Shown one piece after another: positions 14,598 to 23,098 of a stretch of DNA of 44,894 nucleotides. Under the pieces are notes generated by a model that had not been told where the DNA came from, ran no database searches, and was given only the letters and a program-made list of their open reading frames with translations. The position numbers were made by a program, and so were the translations under genes. Positions within the stretch are counted from its first letter, which is position 1. Each line of letters opens with the position of its first letter. Source of the DNA: UMGS1601 sp900553335 (GTDB taxonomy: Bacteria; Bacillota; Clostridia; Oscillospirales; Ruminococcaceae); NCBI GenBank assembly GCA_937920725.1, contig CALEUW010000006.1, positions 1 to 44,894 of the forward strand, given 5' to 3'.

Positions 14598-16333
14598 GTT
14601 TCTGCACCTTTCTTCCCATAGTTTTCAAGATTCTGTTGTGTATGCCAAAGCTGTGCATATACTCCGTCTTTTGCAAGCAGTTCTTCATGATTTCCGCTCT
14701 CTTTGACAGAACCTTTTTCCATAACATAAATATTGTCTGAATACGTTACATTGGCAAGACGATGAGATATAAGAATCACCGTTTTTATCTTTGCGAGCGA
14801 ATGAATCTCTCTCATAATATCATTTTCACTCTCCACATCAATGTTAGAGGTAGCCTCATCAAAGATATATATGGGACTGTCGTGAAGCAGTGCTCTTGCC
14901 AGTGCCAGACGCTGACACTGACCGCCGGAAAGATTGCCTGCTTTTTCGGCGAGAAGTGTGTCAAGACCGTTTTCACTCTTCAAAAATCCGTCAAGTTTTA
15001 CCCGTTTAAGCACTGACCACAGCTCGCTGTCGTCGGCATTGAGTTTACCCATCAATAGATTCTCCCGCACCGTTCCTTTGAACAGATAGCTTTGATGACT
15101 GATATAGGTAAAGTTTTGCATTAAACTTGCTTCGTTAATTTCTGAAAGCTCTGTCCCGCCGACTGTAACGGAGCCTGTATAGCCTTTGTTTCGTCCCATC
15201 AGAATTGCCGCAATCGTAGATTTTCCGCAACCTGATTCGCCAATGATAGAAGTAAACGAGCCTTTCGGAAAACTCATATCTATTCCATGAAGAATTTCCC
15301 TGTCAGCATCATAGGAAAAATGCAGGTCTGAGCAGATAACCGAACAGTCCGCAGGAACTCTTTCTGTTTTACTTTCTGCCTCAGGCAGATCCAGCAGGCA
15401 GAATATTTTATCACTTGCCGCCATACCGTTCATTGCAATGTGAAAAAACGAACCGAGTTGCCTCATAGGAATAAAGAAATCTGCCGCAAGCAAGATAATT
15501 AAAAGACACCCTGCAAGCGTAACACGTCCGCTTCGATATTGCACCGCCGCCATGATTACGCCCAACGCCGCACCACCGTAAGCAATGAGATCCATGATCG
15601 TAATGGAATTAAGCTGCATGGTCAGCACTTTCATGGTAATCTTACGGAATTTTTCCGATTCTCTGTTCATTTCTTCATTTTTAAAGTCATCTGCCTGATA
15701 AATTTTCAGAGTTGTCAGTCCCTGCAAGTTTTCAAGAAACGTATCACCCAACGCAGTGTACTGTCCCCAGTACTTAGACAGCAGCTTTTTCGCCCATGTC
15801 TGAACCGCTGCTATTGCAATGGGAATCAGCGGAACACACACAATCAGGACTATTGCTGAAGGTATATTGATAAAGCATAAGTACACAAACAGCGTTATCG
15901 GTGCAAGCATAGCGTAGAAAAATTGAGGCAGATATGCACCAAAGTAGGTTTCAAGCTGATCTGCGCCTTCCACCGCCACCTGAACAACCTCTGAGGTCTT
16001 TACCTGTTCGCTGTAGGAAGTACCGAGTTTTAAAAGCTTGCGATATATCTTTTCACGAAGTATTTTTTTCACTGCCTTTGATGACATATATCCCATACGG
16101 GAAGCGCCTACGGTACAGGTAAATCGGATAATAACCGTAATAACAGCGACAATTGCTGTAATTATGATACTTTTGATATCCGCTGTCTTTCTGAACAAGT
16201 CTTGCAGCAAATATGTAATACTGGTCATCATGCTGATATTCGCCGCAAGGGAGCACCATTGCAAAATCACATTTCCTGCCACATATTTTTTGCTCCCGCT
16301 GACCGCCCCGATCAGTCGTTTATTTATCATCAT
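14594..16333 (-). CDS. ABC exporter half-transporter, CydD-like
   Basis: 579 residues: exporter membrane domain (about 15-315), then an ATPase with Walker A GESGCGKST, signature LSGGQCQRLALARALL and Walker B IYIFDEATS. The start overlaps the dtxR-type gene by 4 bp, and its stop overlaps the CydC-like gene, so regulator and both halves are one coupled block. The ATPase site looks complete in both subunits. Likely substrates are heme or low-molecular thiols, by analogy with CydDC. Confidence 0.85.
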   Translation of the reverse strand: MMINKRLIGAVSGSKKYVAGNVILQWCSLAANISMMTSITYLLQDLFRKTADIKSIIITAIVAVITVIIRFTCTVGASRMGYMSSKAVKKILREKIYRKLLKLGTSYSEQVKTSEVVQVAVEGADQLETYFGAYLPQFFYAMLAPITLFVYLCFINIPSAIVLIVCVPLIPIAIAAVQTWAKKLLSKYWGQYTALGDTFLENLQGLTTLKIYQADDFKNEEMNRESEKFRKITMKVLTMQLNSITIMDLIAYGGAALGVIMAAVQYRSGRVTLAGCLLIILLAADFFIPMRQLGSFFHIAMNGMAASDKIFCLLDLPEAESKTERVPADCSVICSDLHFSYDADREILHGIDMSFPKGSFTSIIGESGCGKSTIAAILMGRNKGYTGSVTVGGTELSEINEASLMQNFTYISHQSYLFKGTVRENLLMGKLNADDSELWSVLKRVKLDGFLKSENGLDTLLAEKAGNLSGGQCQRLALARALLHDSPIYIFDEATSNIDVESENDIMREIHSLAKIKTVILISHRLANVTYSDNIYVMEKGSVKESGNHEELLAKDGVYAQLWHTQQNLENYGKKGAET

Positions 16334-16707
16334 AAAATATCATCACCATTCTTTTTTCGTGTCAGACACCGAAGCGCTTCATAGCTTTCTGTACTAACAG
16401 CGTGTTCCATCTCACAGGCATCCGCCGCTGCTATTTTCTCATTCACGCCGAGTCCCATGAGAAGCTCCTTAAACATCTGATTTTTCTTTAAAGTGTTTTC
16501 GGCAACCTTTCGTCCCTCATCAGTAAGAAAAACCTCATGCGCCGAATTTTTCTTCACATAGCCTTCCTCTATGAGCCGCTTTAAAATAACAGAAACGGTC
16601 GGGCGGGACACACCCAATTTTTCCGCAATCTCCACACCGCGAACGCCGCTGTGCTTGCGGTTAAGGAGATAAATTGTTTTCAGATAGTCTTCTGTTGTGC
16701 GTTTCAA
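16330..16707 (-). CDS. DtxR/IdeR/MntR-family metal-dependent repressor
   Basis: 125 residues from a TTG at 16707 that follows GGGAGG by 8 nt and gives a (M)KRTTEDYLKTIYLL start, the family's usual N terminus; a longer frame to 16752 would overlap the ATPase gene and lacks a ribosome site. Residues about 5-60 are the winged helix (VSRPTVSVILKRL). The metal-binding dimer helix follows with ADACEMEHAVS. There is no SH3 domain, as in MntR-type members. It is the best candidate to bind the GTTAG-N6-CTAAC boxes in the island, using Fe(II) or Mn(II) as corepressor. Confidence 0.88.
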   Translation of the reverse strand: MKRTTEDYLKTIYLLNRKHSGVRGVEIAEKLGVSRPTVSVILKRLIEEGYVKKNSAHEVFLTDEGRKVAENTLKKNQMFKELLMGLGVNEKIAAADACEMEHAVSTESYEALRCLTRKKNGDDIL

Positions 16708-16723
16708 AATTTGTGCCTCCCAT

Positions 16724-17509
16724 CTAAATCGGCAAGATAAACGGCTTGCCATCTGTCTTTTGGATTTTCAGGTCTACATCATAAACTTCGCGCACAAGCT
16801 CGGTAGTAATCATTTCTTCCGGCTGCCCCTGTGCAATAATCTTTCCGTCCTTCATAGCAACGATTTCATCACTGTAATACAGAGATTGATTGATATCGTG
16901 TAAAACCATAACTATGGTAATGCCGAATTTGCAGTTTAACTGTTTGATAAGTTTCAGTATCTGCAGTTGATAACGGACGTCGAGGTAAGTGGTTGGTTCA
17001 TCGAGAAATAGTATTTTTGTATCCTGTGCCAGCGCCATGGCGATCCACACACGCTGTTTTTGCCCGCCCGACAGTTCTGCTACTGCCTTGTCTTTATGTT
17101 TCAAGGTGTGGGTAATATCCATTGCCCATCTGACTTTTTCTTCATCCTCTTTAGTGTCAGAGGAAAGTCCCAGCGTGTGATGCGGTGTTCTGCCGTAGGA
17201 TATCAGCTTTTCCACCGGCAAATCGGCGGGAGCTGTGTTATACTGATGCACAATTGCTGCCTGTTTTGCAAAATCTTTGAGTTTGATATCAGCAAGGCTT
17301 TTTCCACTGAGCAGTATTTCGCCGTTGTCCGGCTTAAGATTTTTAGTCATTAAATTAAAAAGCGTTGATTTTCCACAACCGTTTGCACCAATCAGCGTTG
17401 TGATTTTTCCTTCAAGAAGATCAAAAGACAATCCCTTCAACACCTTATGTTTGTTATAAGCAAAATGGAGGTCCTTGACCGAATATATAATTTTACTGTC
17501 CATAGCCAT
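16724..17509 (-). CDS. Heme/iron ABC importer ATP-binding protein (FecE-like)
   Basis: 261 residues. Walker A GANGCGKST (about 37-45), signature LSGGQKQRVWIAMAL, Walker B ILFLDEPTTYLD, H-loop VLHDINQSL: standard for iron-siderophore and heme importers. ATG at 17509 follows GGAGGTCTAAAA and lies within the 3' end of the permease gene (17-bp overlap). It powers uptake with the IsdF-like permease and IsdE-like lipoprotein. Confidence 0.92.
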   Translation of the reverse strand: MAMDSKIIYSVKDLHFAYNKHKVLKGLSFDLLEGKITTLIGANGCGKSTLFNLMTKNLKPDNGEILLSGKSLADIKLKDFAKQAAIVHQYNTAPADLPVEKLISYGRTPHHTLGLSSDTKEDEEKVRWAMDITHTLKHKDKAVAELSGGQKQRVWIAMALAQDTKILFLDEPTTYLDVRYQLQILKLIKQLNCKFGITIVMVLHDINQSLYYSDEIVAMKDGKIIAQGQPEEMITTELVREVYDVDLKIQKTDGKPFILPI

Positions 17510-18485
17510 TTTTAGACCTCCTTAGCAAAATAATGAAAAAAGGACCGCCGATGACCGACATAATAACCGACGCACTAATTTCATAGGGAGCAGCAACTGT
17601 ACGTCCAAGCGTATCGGCAAGAAGTAATGTGAACGCACCGAGCAAAACGGTATAAGGAATCAGCACTTTATGATTTGAACCTACCAACAGACGCGCGATA
17701 TGCGGAACGATAAGTCCTAAAAAGCTGATTGGACCGATTACCGCTGTGGAAATACCGGCAAGCAAAACAGCAATTACCGAAATCAAAATCCGGCTCCCGG
17801 TGACATTCACACCAAGACTTCTTGCGGTTTTATCTTCTAAAGCAAGGAGATTGCACTGCCCCGTAACAAACAAACTTGCAATCAAGCCAATTAAAGAATA
17901 GATAAGCAGTGTTCTGAAATCGTCCCATGTTTTCATGGTGATGTTGGCATTTACAATACTTGCAACGCCTGAATAATTGCTGCCCGTACCGGAGTTAAAA
18001 GCGCTCATCAGTCCGGTAAACATGGCATTGACCGCCACACCTACAAGAATGATGCGAAGTGGTGACAATCCGCCTTTATAGGATAGACTGTATACCAAAA
18101 CAAATGCGATCATGCCGCCGAAAAAGGAAAACAACGGTGTAAAGAAAAACAGCGACGGAAAAAAAGCAGTAATCAGCACAGCAGTAAGACTTGCACCGCT
18201 GCTGATACCGATAATTCCCGGGTCGGCGAGGGGATTTTTCATTACCGCCTGTAAAAGTACGCCAGATACGGCAGTCGCCGCACCACCGAGCATAGCGATC
18301 AGGATTCGTGGAAATCGAAGATCAAAGATCGTCGCTACATTGGGGTTGTATTCAATAAACAGTCCTTTAAACAGTTCTGCGGGTGATACTTTCAAGCTTC
18401 CGGTATTGACGGCAAACAGAAAAAGAACTACCAGTCCAAATGCTGTAATGATAAAGGACCATACTTTTTTGCGTGTACTGATCAA
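17493..18485 (-). CDS. isdF: FecCD-type permease, IsdF-like
   Basis: 330 residues, about nine or ten membrane helices; family motifs include LRFPRILIAMLGGAATAVSGVLLQ and GPISFLGLIVPHIARLLVG. FecCD permeases work as dimers that pass heme, siderophores or B12. The TTG start is set by AGGAGG 7 nt upstream. An iron box (18511-18526) and a hairpin lie between it and the lipoprotein gene, so this gene may head its own transcript as well as being in the long operon. The isdF symbol follows from context with IsdE and Shp and is likely rather than certain. Confidence 0.88.
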   Translation of the reverse strand: MISTRKKVWSFIITAFGLVVLFLFAVNTGSLKVSPAELFKGLFIEYNPNVATIFDLRFPRILIAMLGGAATAVSGVLLQAVMKNPLADPGIIGISSGASLTAVLITAFFPSLFFFTPLFSFFGGMIAFVLVYSLSYKGGLSPLRIILVGVAVNAMFTGLMSAFNSGTGSNYSGVASIVNANITMKTWDDFRTLLIYSLIGLIASLFVTGQCNLLALEDKTARSLGVNVTGSRILISVIAVLLAGISTAVIGPISFLGLIVPHIARLLVGSNHKVLIPYTVLLGAFTLLLADTLGRTVAAPYEISASVIMSVIGGPFFIILLRRSKNGYGQ

Positions 18486-18510
18486 ATGGATACCTCCTTT
18501 GGTTTTATAG

Positions 18511-18526
18511 GTTAGACGGTGCTAAC
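18511..18526. promoter_or_regulatory. Iron-type regulator box 1 (GTTAG-N6-CTAAC)
   Basis: GTTAGACGGTGCTAAC lies just upstream of the permease ribosome site. Arms of 5 bp with a 6-bp centre match six other sites in 18.5-29.7 kb and resemble the DtxR/IdeR consensus TTAG...CTAA. Confidence 0.7.
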
Positions 18527-18540
18527 AAGAATGTTTTTTT

Positions 18541-18573
18541 AATGCCCGCCGCCGTGCTATGGCTACGGGCATT
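18541..18573. terminator. Hairpin AATGCCCG...CGGGCATT
   Basis: An 8-bp stem in the gap between isdE-like and isdF-like genes. The T run follows only on the plus strand, so it is not a typical terminator for the minus-strand operon. It could instead protect or process the message. Confidence 0.5.
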
Positions 18574-18586
18574 TTATTACTCAGGA

Positions 18587-19489
18587 TTATTCTTCATATA
18601 ATATGGACAACAGAACATCTACGGCTTCCTTATATCGAAAAGTTGCGCTCATACCGAATTTTTCATTGTCAAGATCAAATACTTTGCCGTTTTTTACAGC
18701 ATTAAAATGTTTCCAGATATCGTTGGTTTCAAATTCTTCGGCAAACATAGCAGCAACCCGTTTCGGCATAGCGTGAGATGTTCTCAGAATAATATCAGGA
18801 TTTTTTGAAAGCATATCCTCAGTATTTACATTCAGAAAATCCTGTCCGTCACCGTCGCCGTAGATATTTTCACCACCGGCAAGTTTCACAAGACTTCCGA
18901 CATAACTGCTTTCGGTTGCAACTACATAGGAGCCGGGAAGTCCCATTAAAATCAAAACACGAGGAGATTTTTCACTTTTGTTCTGTCCCGAATATTCATT
19001 TTTGAAATTCTCATATTCTTTACAGAGTTTAACTGCTTCTTCCTTTTTACCGAGCATCTCTCCGATTTCTTTTATAGACTCATACATACCGTCCACGCTT
19101 TTCAAATCCAGAAAATAACTTGCAACTCCGATATTATCATATTTTGACTTTAATTCGCCTTCCAAAGAATCTGGCGTAAATACATAATCCACATCCAATG
19201 ATTTTAATATTTCCATATCGGGCGACATGGGAGAACCAAGGCTTTCGGCATTTTCATAATCCTTTGGTATCGCATAAGCGTCTGAATGAGGTATTCCGAC
19301 TACATGCTCACTTTCCACACCGAGCGCATCCAGTATTTCGCAGGTTGCAACGGAGGTGGCTGCAATTCGATAGTTCTTTTTGTTGAGCTTGTCAGATGTT
19401 TTATCACCTGTATGCTGATTTACACATCCTGCTGAAAATAACATAATCATAAAGACTGAAAAGAAAAGAGAAAAAAGTTTACATTTCAT
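18587..19489 (-). CDS. isdE: Heme ABC transporter substrate-binding lipoprotein, IsdE-like
   Basis: 300 residues. A lipoprotein signal ends LFSAGC (Cys at about 22). The body is a two-lobe FepB-type binding fold. RIAATSVATCEILDALGV and SLGSPMSPDMEIL match IsdE; in Staphylococcus aureus IsdE heme is held by a Met after this type of segment and by a His in the second lobe. Here GSPM and SHAMPKR are the matching candidates. It would receive heme from the Shp-type protein and give it to the permease. It starts 12 bp after the Shp-type stop. Confidence 0.88.
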   Translation of the reverse strand: MKCKLFSLFFSVFMIMLFSAGCVNQHTGDKTSDKLNKKNYRIAATSVATCEILDALGVESEHVVGIPHSDAYAIPKDYENAESLGSPMSPDMEILKSLDVDYVFTPDSLEGELKSKYDNIGVASYFLDLKSVDGMYESIKEIGEMLGKKEEAVKLCKEYENFKNEYSGQNKSEKSPRVLILMGLPGSYVVATESSYVGSLVKLAGGENIYGDGDGQDFLNVNTEDMLSKNPDIILRTSHAMPKRVAAMFAEEFETNDIWKHFNAVKNGKVFDLDNEKFGMSATFRYKEAVDVLLSILYEE

Positions 19490-19501
19490 ATGATTAGCTC
19501 C

Positions 19502-20296
19502 TTATCTTTTTCTTCTCTTTATAACGATAAAGGTTACAATGCCTCCGACAATCACAATTGCCGAAACAACAATAACAATATTTCGTGCAGTGTGATTATT
19601 GTTTTCTGATGACGGTTCGCTTGTAGGAGTTTTTTCGGTATTTTCTTTTGACTGTTTTTTATTTTCTGTTGACTGCTTTTTATTTTCCGTTGTTTCAGTA
19701 TTTACAGAAACCGTTACAGATTGTGTAGTTGCTTCGGTAACCTTTTTTTCTGTTGTTTCGGGCTTTTTTACCATTTCACTTTTGAAATTTCCTGAACCGG
19801 ATTGTACTGAACTTAAGTCCGGTATTACAAAAAATTGTACATCCCGTCCCATAGGCGTTACATAAATAATAGGACTTATTTTTTGTTCCTCTGAAGAAAC
19901 CTCAAAACGGTAATGGTTACATGTATCTCCATCTCGCTCACAGCTTCCTGTCTTTGTAATTTCAGCATCATGGTATTCACCGTTTTCATCCTGCACTTGA
20001 ATACGAACATTTGTGATATTAGACATCAGACCTAAACCAATGGTAATGTAAGTTTTTCCTTCCGATTTCTCTACCAACAGTTTATCTTCTACAATACTTG
20101 CACACATACTGTCTCCAAGTGCAATATTCGTACCGCCGTCAACAGTATTGCCCGTATCGGGATTGACATAGGAAGTCTGACGGCTAATCGTATAAGCCCC
20201 GTCTTCCAAGGCAAATGCGGAAACAGAGGCAGTTACCAAGGTAACCGCCATCGCTATTCCGCAAAATATTTTTTTCATTATATTTTGCAGTTTCAA
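19502..20296 (-). CDS. Heme-binding Shp-domain surface protein
   Basis: 264 residues. Signal peptide (about 1-30, IAMAVTLVTASVSAFA), then a Shp-type heme-binding domain (about 30-175) with family segments SYVNPDTGNTVDGGTN, GLGLMSNITNVR, YRFEVSS and PMGRDVQFFV. A Thr/Glu/Lys-rich stalk (about 180-235) and a membrane anchor with RRKR end follow. In streptococci Shp takes heme from surface receptors and hands it to the HtsA/SiaA lipoprotein. Streptococcal heme ligands are two methionines; the exact residues here cannot be fixed without alignment. It stands between the wall protein and IsdE genes, matching the relay order. Confidence 0.88.
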   Translation of the reverse strand: MKLQNIMKKIFCGIAMAVTLVTASVSAFALEDGAYTISRQTSYVNPDTGNTVDGGTNIALGDSMCASIVEDKLLVEKSEGKTYITIGLGLMSNITNVRIQVQDENGEYHDAEITKTGSCERDGDTCNHYRFEVSSEEQKISPIIYVTPMGRDVQFFVIPDLSSVQSGSGNFKSEMVKKPETTEKKVTEATTQSVTVSVNTETTENKKQSTENKKQSKENTEKTPTSEPSSENNNHTARNIVIVVSAIVIVGGIVTFIVIKRRKR

Positions 20297-20316
20297 TTGT
20301 TTTCCGCCTTCTTTCC

Positions 20317-22668
20317 TTATTCAGTCATTGTTTTTCTGCGCTTTGCGGTGATTACAAGTACACCGCCTGCAGAGGCAAGCATAAGCGCAAGCCAAAGCGC
20401 CATGTTTAAATCATCGCCTGTCTGCGGACTTTTTTCATATCTGTTACCTGTATTTGCAGGAGGAGTTAACGGTTTCTCATCAGTGTTTTCAGAAATAAGT
20501 TTGATATCCGCTGTGTTGAATTTCAGTCTTGCGTCAAGATCGGTATTCCCCATCATCTCAACATGCGGATTGACTTTAACATTGACATATTCGCTTATTT
20601 CGTCAATTTCAAATAAGAAACAGTTAGGATCTCCACTGCTGCTCTTAGTTTCAACAACTGCATTTATCCAACTGCCGTCTGTCATTTGTACTTTCATTTC
20701 CTGAAGACTTGCAGTAATATTTCCGAAAGTCATAGGACCTGTGTATATGTATACGGTTTTTACACCGTTTTTCACTACGATTCGCGCAGTTCCGTTCAAA
20801 GATTTTGCAGCCATAGATTCTCGATTTTCAGTTGCGTGCCAAAGAGCAACAGGGATCTCATATACTCCGTCTGACAAATTTTTAATATCAATTGATTTAT
20901 CAGAGTCAAAAGGCTTTGTACTGATTGGCTTTGAGGGCGTATCAGGTTCTTCAGGATTAGAAGGTTCCGTCGGATCAACCGGCTTGTCAGGAACATTCGG
21001 TTTTTCGTCTTCTATCAGTTTTGCCTCATCAAGTCCCAAAGTAAGCGTAACAACTGTAGAATAGTCATCAATCTCCACGCCATTCATTTTTGCCATAAAA
21101 TCCACACCGACTGTTAATTTCTGACTACCGTTTTTGTCTGTATTCAGTGTGAAGGAAAGCTCTTTCGGAACAGTGATTTTTTCGCTCACAGGCTTATTCG
21201 CAAGGCTTCCGTTTACATTAGAAAATACTTCTTCCTTTGTTGAAAGTACTGTAGCGCCATCAATTCTTGTAACATTGGCATCGAATTGGCTAAGCCCCAT
21301 CCCCGACATATCAATAATCATATGATTATTAGTTAAGGTAACCGTCTTGCTTCCGTCTTCATAAACGGTAACAATTACACTGTCGCCGAATGCTTTGGCG
21401 AATCCTGCCTGAACTGCCGGAAGCGGCGCTGCGCTGGTAAGAGATTTAATCGGTACAAGATAATTACCCGGTTTTGACAGATCAACTTTTTCCTCAGTCG
21501 TTTTCTTTTCAAGTGCTGCCACTGCTTTTTGTATTGTATCCGCCATAGCGTCTACCTTGCTCTGTTCATCTGCTTTCAAACCGCGAACAACCGCATCAAC
21601 AGCGCTTTTTACTGCATTTGCTGATTTATCTGTATATACGGATAAGTCTTTCGGTACGGAAGCAATAGCAGCATCCACTTTCAAATAGTCTGCATCTTTA
21701 AGTACAAGAGAATTAATTGCATTCTCAATCGCCACAGCATATCCGTCCACAACATCCTGTTTTGTAATATCCAAACCGTTTTGCACAATGTTTTTTGCAT
21801 CCGTCAGATTCTGCCAAGATTCATCTGTATAAACGGAAGCGTCGGCAGGTATTTTGCTGATAGCAGCATCTACAGCACTGTAATCAGCGCCTAAGTATTT
21901 GAGGCTGTTTTTAGCCGATGTCAGTTCTTCAATCATCGCATTTACTGCATTAACAGATTCGGGATTCTCAACAATTCTTTTTGCCTTTTCAATTGCTGCT
22001 GCAAAAATCGAAAAGCTTTCATTCGTATAGTTTTCAGAGGAAATCTGCTCGTATTCTGCAATCAATTGCTCCAAATTCTCAGTATTGATAATCGGTTTTG
22101 CATTTTCCATATCAAGCGTCAGCGTTACTGTAGTAGGATACGGATTGCCGCTTCCTAAAAACGCATCCATAAAGTCAACAGTAATGGATAACTTCTGAGA
22201 GTTGTTTTCATCAAGGCTCAGCGGAATTGTAAGCTCATCCGGCACCGTAATGGTTTCCTGCGAGCCTCCCATACCTTTTGTATAAACCTCTTCTTTGGTA
22301 GAAAGAATCGTCGCACTCTGAGTTCCTTCTAAAGAGACATTAGCATCAACAATAGATGCTACATTCGCATCATACTTATTTCCCATAAGATCAATAATCA
22401 TATGGTAACTTTTAATAGCAGCTGTTTTAGAGCCGTCTGCATTTACAATTACGGTTACGGAATTGCCGAATGCTCCTGCAAATGCAGTCTGTACCGCAGG
22501 CAGTGGTGCCGCACTTGTCAGTGATTTAATCGGAACAAAATATGTTTCTGATGTTGTTTGCGTGGTTTCAGCAGCAAATGCCGTAGTTCCGATCATGCCT
22601 ATGCACATAACAAGAGCCAGTAACAGTGACATGCTGCGTTTCAGTAGGTTTTGTTTGATTGTTATCAT
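20317..22668 (-). CDS. Wall-anchored NEAT-domain heme receptor with FIVAR repeats
   Basis: 783 residues. Signal peptide (about 1-33). Residues about 40-195 and 400-560 are two copies of one domain sharing VPIKSLTSAAPLPAVQ and STKEEV, perhaps a NEAT-like fold. Between them lie three FIVAR-type helical repeats (about 200-395, marked YTDESW and YTDKSA). A classical NEAT domain (about 615-735) opens LSDGVYEIPVALWHA and contains GPMTFGNI. Its usual YxxxY heme motif is replaced by VNPHVEMMGNTD, so Met or His may bind heme. The C terminus has SPQTGDD, a hydrophobic helix and KRRK, a sortase signal. As first gene of the heme operon it should capture heme at the surface. Confidence 0.85.
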   Translation of the reverse strand: MITIKQNLLKRSMSLLLALVMCIGMIGTTAFAAETTQTTSETYFVPIKSLTSAAPLPAVQTAFAGAFGNSVTVIVNADGSKTAAIKSYHMIIDLMGNKYDANVASIVDANVSLEGTQSATILSTKEEVYTKGMGGSQETITVPDELTIPLSLDENNSQKLSITVDFMDAFLGSGNPYPTTVTLTLDMENAKPIINTENLEQLIAEYEQISSENYTNESFSIFAAAIEKAKRIVENPESVNAVNAMIEELTSAKNSLKYLGADYSAVDAAISKIPADASVYTDESWQNLTDAKNIVQNGLDITKQDVVDGYAVAIENAINSLVLKDADYLKVDAAIASVPKDLSVYTDKSANAVKSAVDAVVRGLKADEQSKVDAMADTIQKAVAALEKKTTEEKVDLSKPGNYLVPIKSLTSAAPLPAVQAGFAKAFGDSVIVTVYEDGSKTVTLTNNHMIIDMSGMGLSQFDANVTRIDGATVLSTKEEVFSNVNGSLANKPVSEKITVPKELSFTLNTDKNGSQKLTVGVDFMAKMNGVEIDDYSTVVTLTLGLDEAKLIEDEKPNVPDKPVDPTEPSNPEEPDTPSKPISTKPFDSDKSIDIKNLSDGVYEIPVALWHATENRESMAAKSLNGTARIVVKNGVKTVYIYTGPMTFGNITASLQEMKVQMTDGSWINAVVETKSSSGDPNCFLFEIDEISEYVNVKVNPHVEMMGNTDLDARLKFNTADIKLISENTDEKPLTPPANTGNRYEKSPQTGDDLNMALWLALMLASAGGVLVITAKRRKTMTE

Positions 22669-22711
22669 TTCGTAAATCCTCCTTGATTTTCATAAATAGG
22701 ATGTCTAAGTT

Positions 22712-22727
22712 GTTAGTCTATGCTAAC
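22712..22727. promoter_or_regulatory. Iron-type regulator box 2
   Basis: GTTAGTCTATGCTAAC, 44 bp before the NEAT-protein start codon. A repressor here would block the heme operon when metal is plentiful. Confidence 0.75.
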
Positions 22728-22752
22728 TTTGCTTCTTAAAAAACAGCCATTT

Positions 22753-22875
22753 TTACGGCTTACAATTAATTCTGTGCTCTCCTTTCCGTGATTCTTTGCT
22801 TTGAGCTGCAAGTTGTTCGCTTTCAAACTCCGATATAAATTTCTCTCCGCAAGAGTTAGCAGCGACTAACCTCAC
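22753..22875 (-). CDS. Possible 40-residue leader peptide of the heme operon
   Basis: An open frame GTG...TAA on the minus strand encodes a charged peptide beginning MRLVAANSCG and ending RKGEHRINCKP. It contains iron box 3 within its first codons. It lies after a terminator (22888-22902) and ends 26 bp before box 2. No good ribosome site precedes the GTG, so it may be chance, a leader peptide, or the tail of a lost gene. Confidence 0.3.
   Translation of the reverse strand: MRLVAANSCGEKFISEFESEQLAAQSKESRKGEHRINCKP
22855..22870. promoter_or_regulatory. Iron-type regulator box 3
   Basis: GTTAGCAGCGACTAAC, 143 bp (centre to centre) upstream of box 2, in the control region of the heme operon. 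Confidence 0.65.
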
Positions 22876-22887
22876 AACTTAAAAAGT

Positions 22888-22902
22888 ACCCGCCTTGCGG
22901 GT
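22888..22902. terminator. Terminator after the DtxR-like regulator
   Basis: ACCCGC-ctt-GCGGGT with T5 on the minus-strand side and TTTT on the other, so it works in both directions. It separates the regulator gene at 23099-23932 from the heme operon. Confidence 0.7.
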
Positions 22903-22960
22903 TTTCAATTTACAGAATATATTTTAGCATACATTTTTAAGTTTGAGAAGATATAAGTTT

Positions 22961-22976
22961 GTAGCAATATTGCTAC
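22961..22976. promoter_or_regulatory. Palindrome GTAGCAATATTGCTAC
   Basis: The core is a perfect 16-bp palindrome and is part of a perfect 28-bp one (22955-22982, AAGTTT flanks). A related palindrome, GTTGCAAAATTGCAAC, lies at 23038-23053, 77 bp away. Both fit GTnGCAAwATTGCnAC, so they look like paired operators of one regulator. Confidence 0.65.
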
Positions 22977-23037
22977 AAACTTAAGGTTTTTGAAAAGTTT
23001 GACCGCAAAAAGTCCTATAAATATGTCTTTTTTCATT

Positions 23038-23053
23038 GTTGCAAAATTGCAAC
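23038..23053. promoter_or_regulatory. Palindrome GTTGCAAAATTGCAAC
   Basis: Arms GTTGCAA and TTGCAAC; second member of the pair described at 22961-22976. It lies between the stop of the DtxR-like gene and the heme operon. Confidence 0.6.
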
Positions 23054-23098
23054 AACCATTAATAATTTCACTGTTTGTCAAACAAATTTACAGCTTTT

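Noticed and set aside
19599..19865. Plus-strand frame with repeated FSVDCFLF
   Set aside because: It is antisense to the Thr/Glu/Lys-rich stalk of the Shp protein; the repeats come from that low-complexity stalk.
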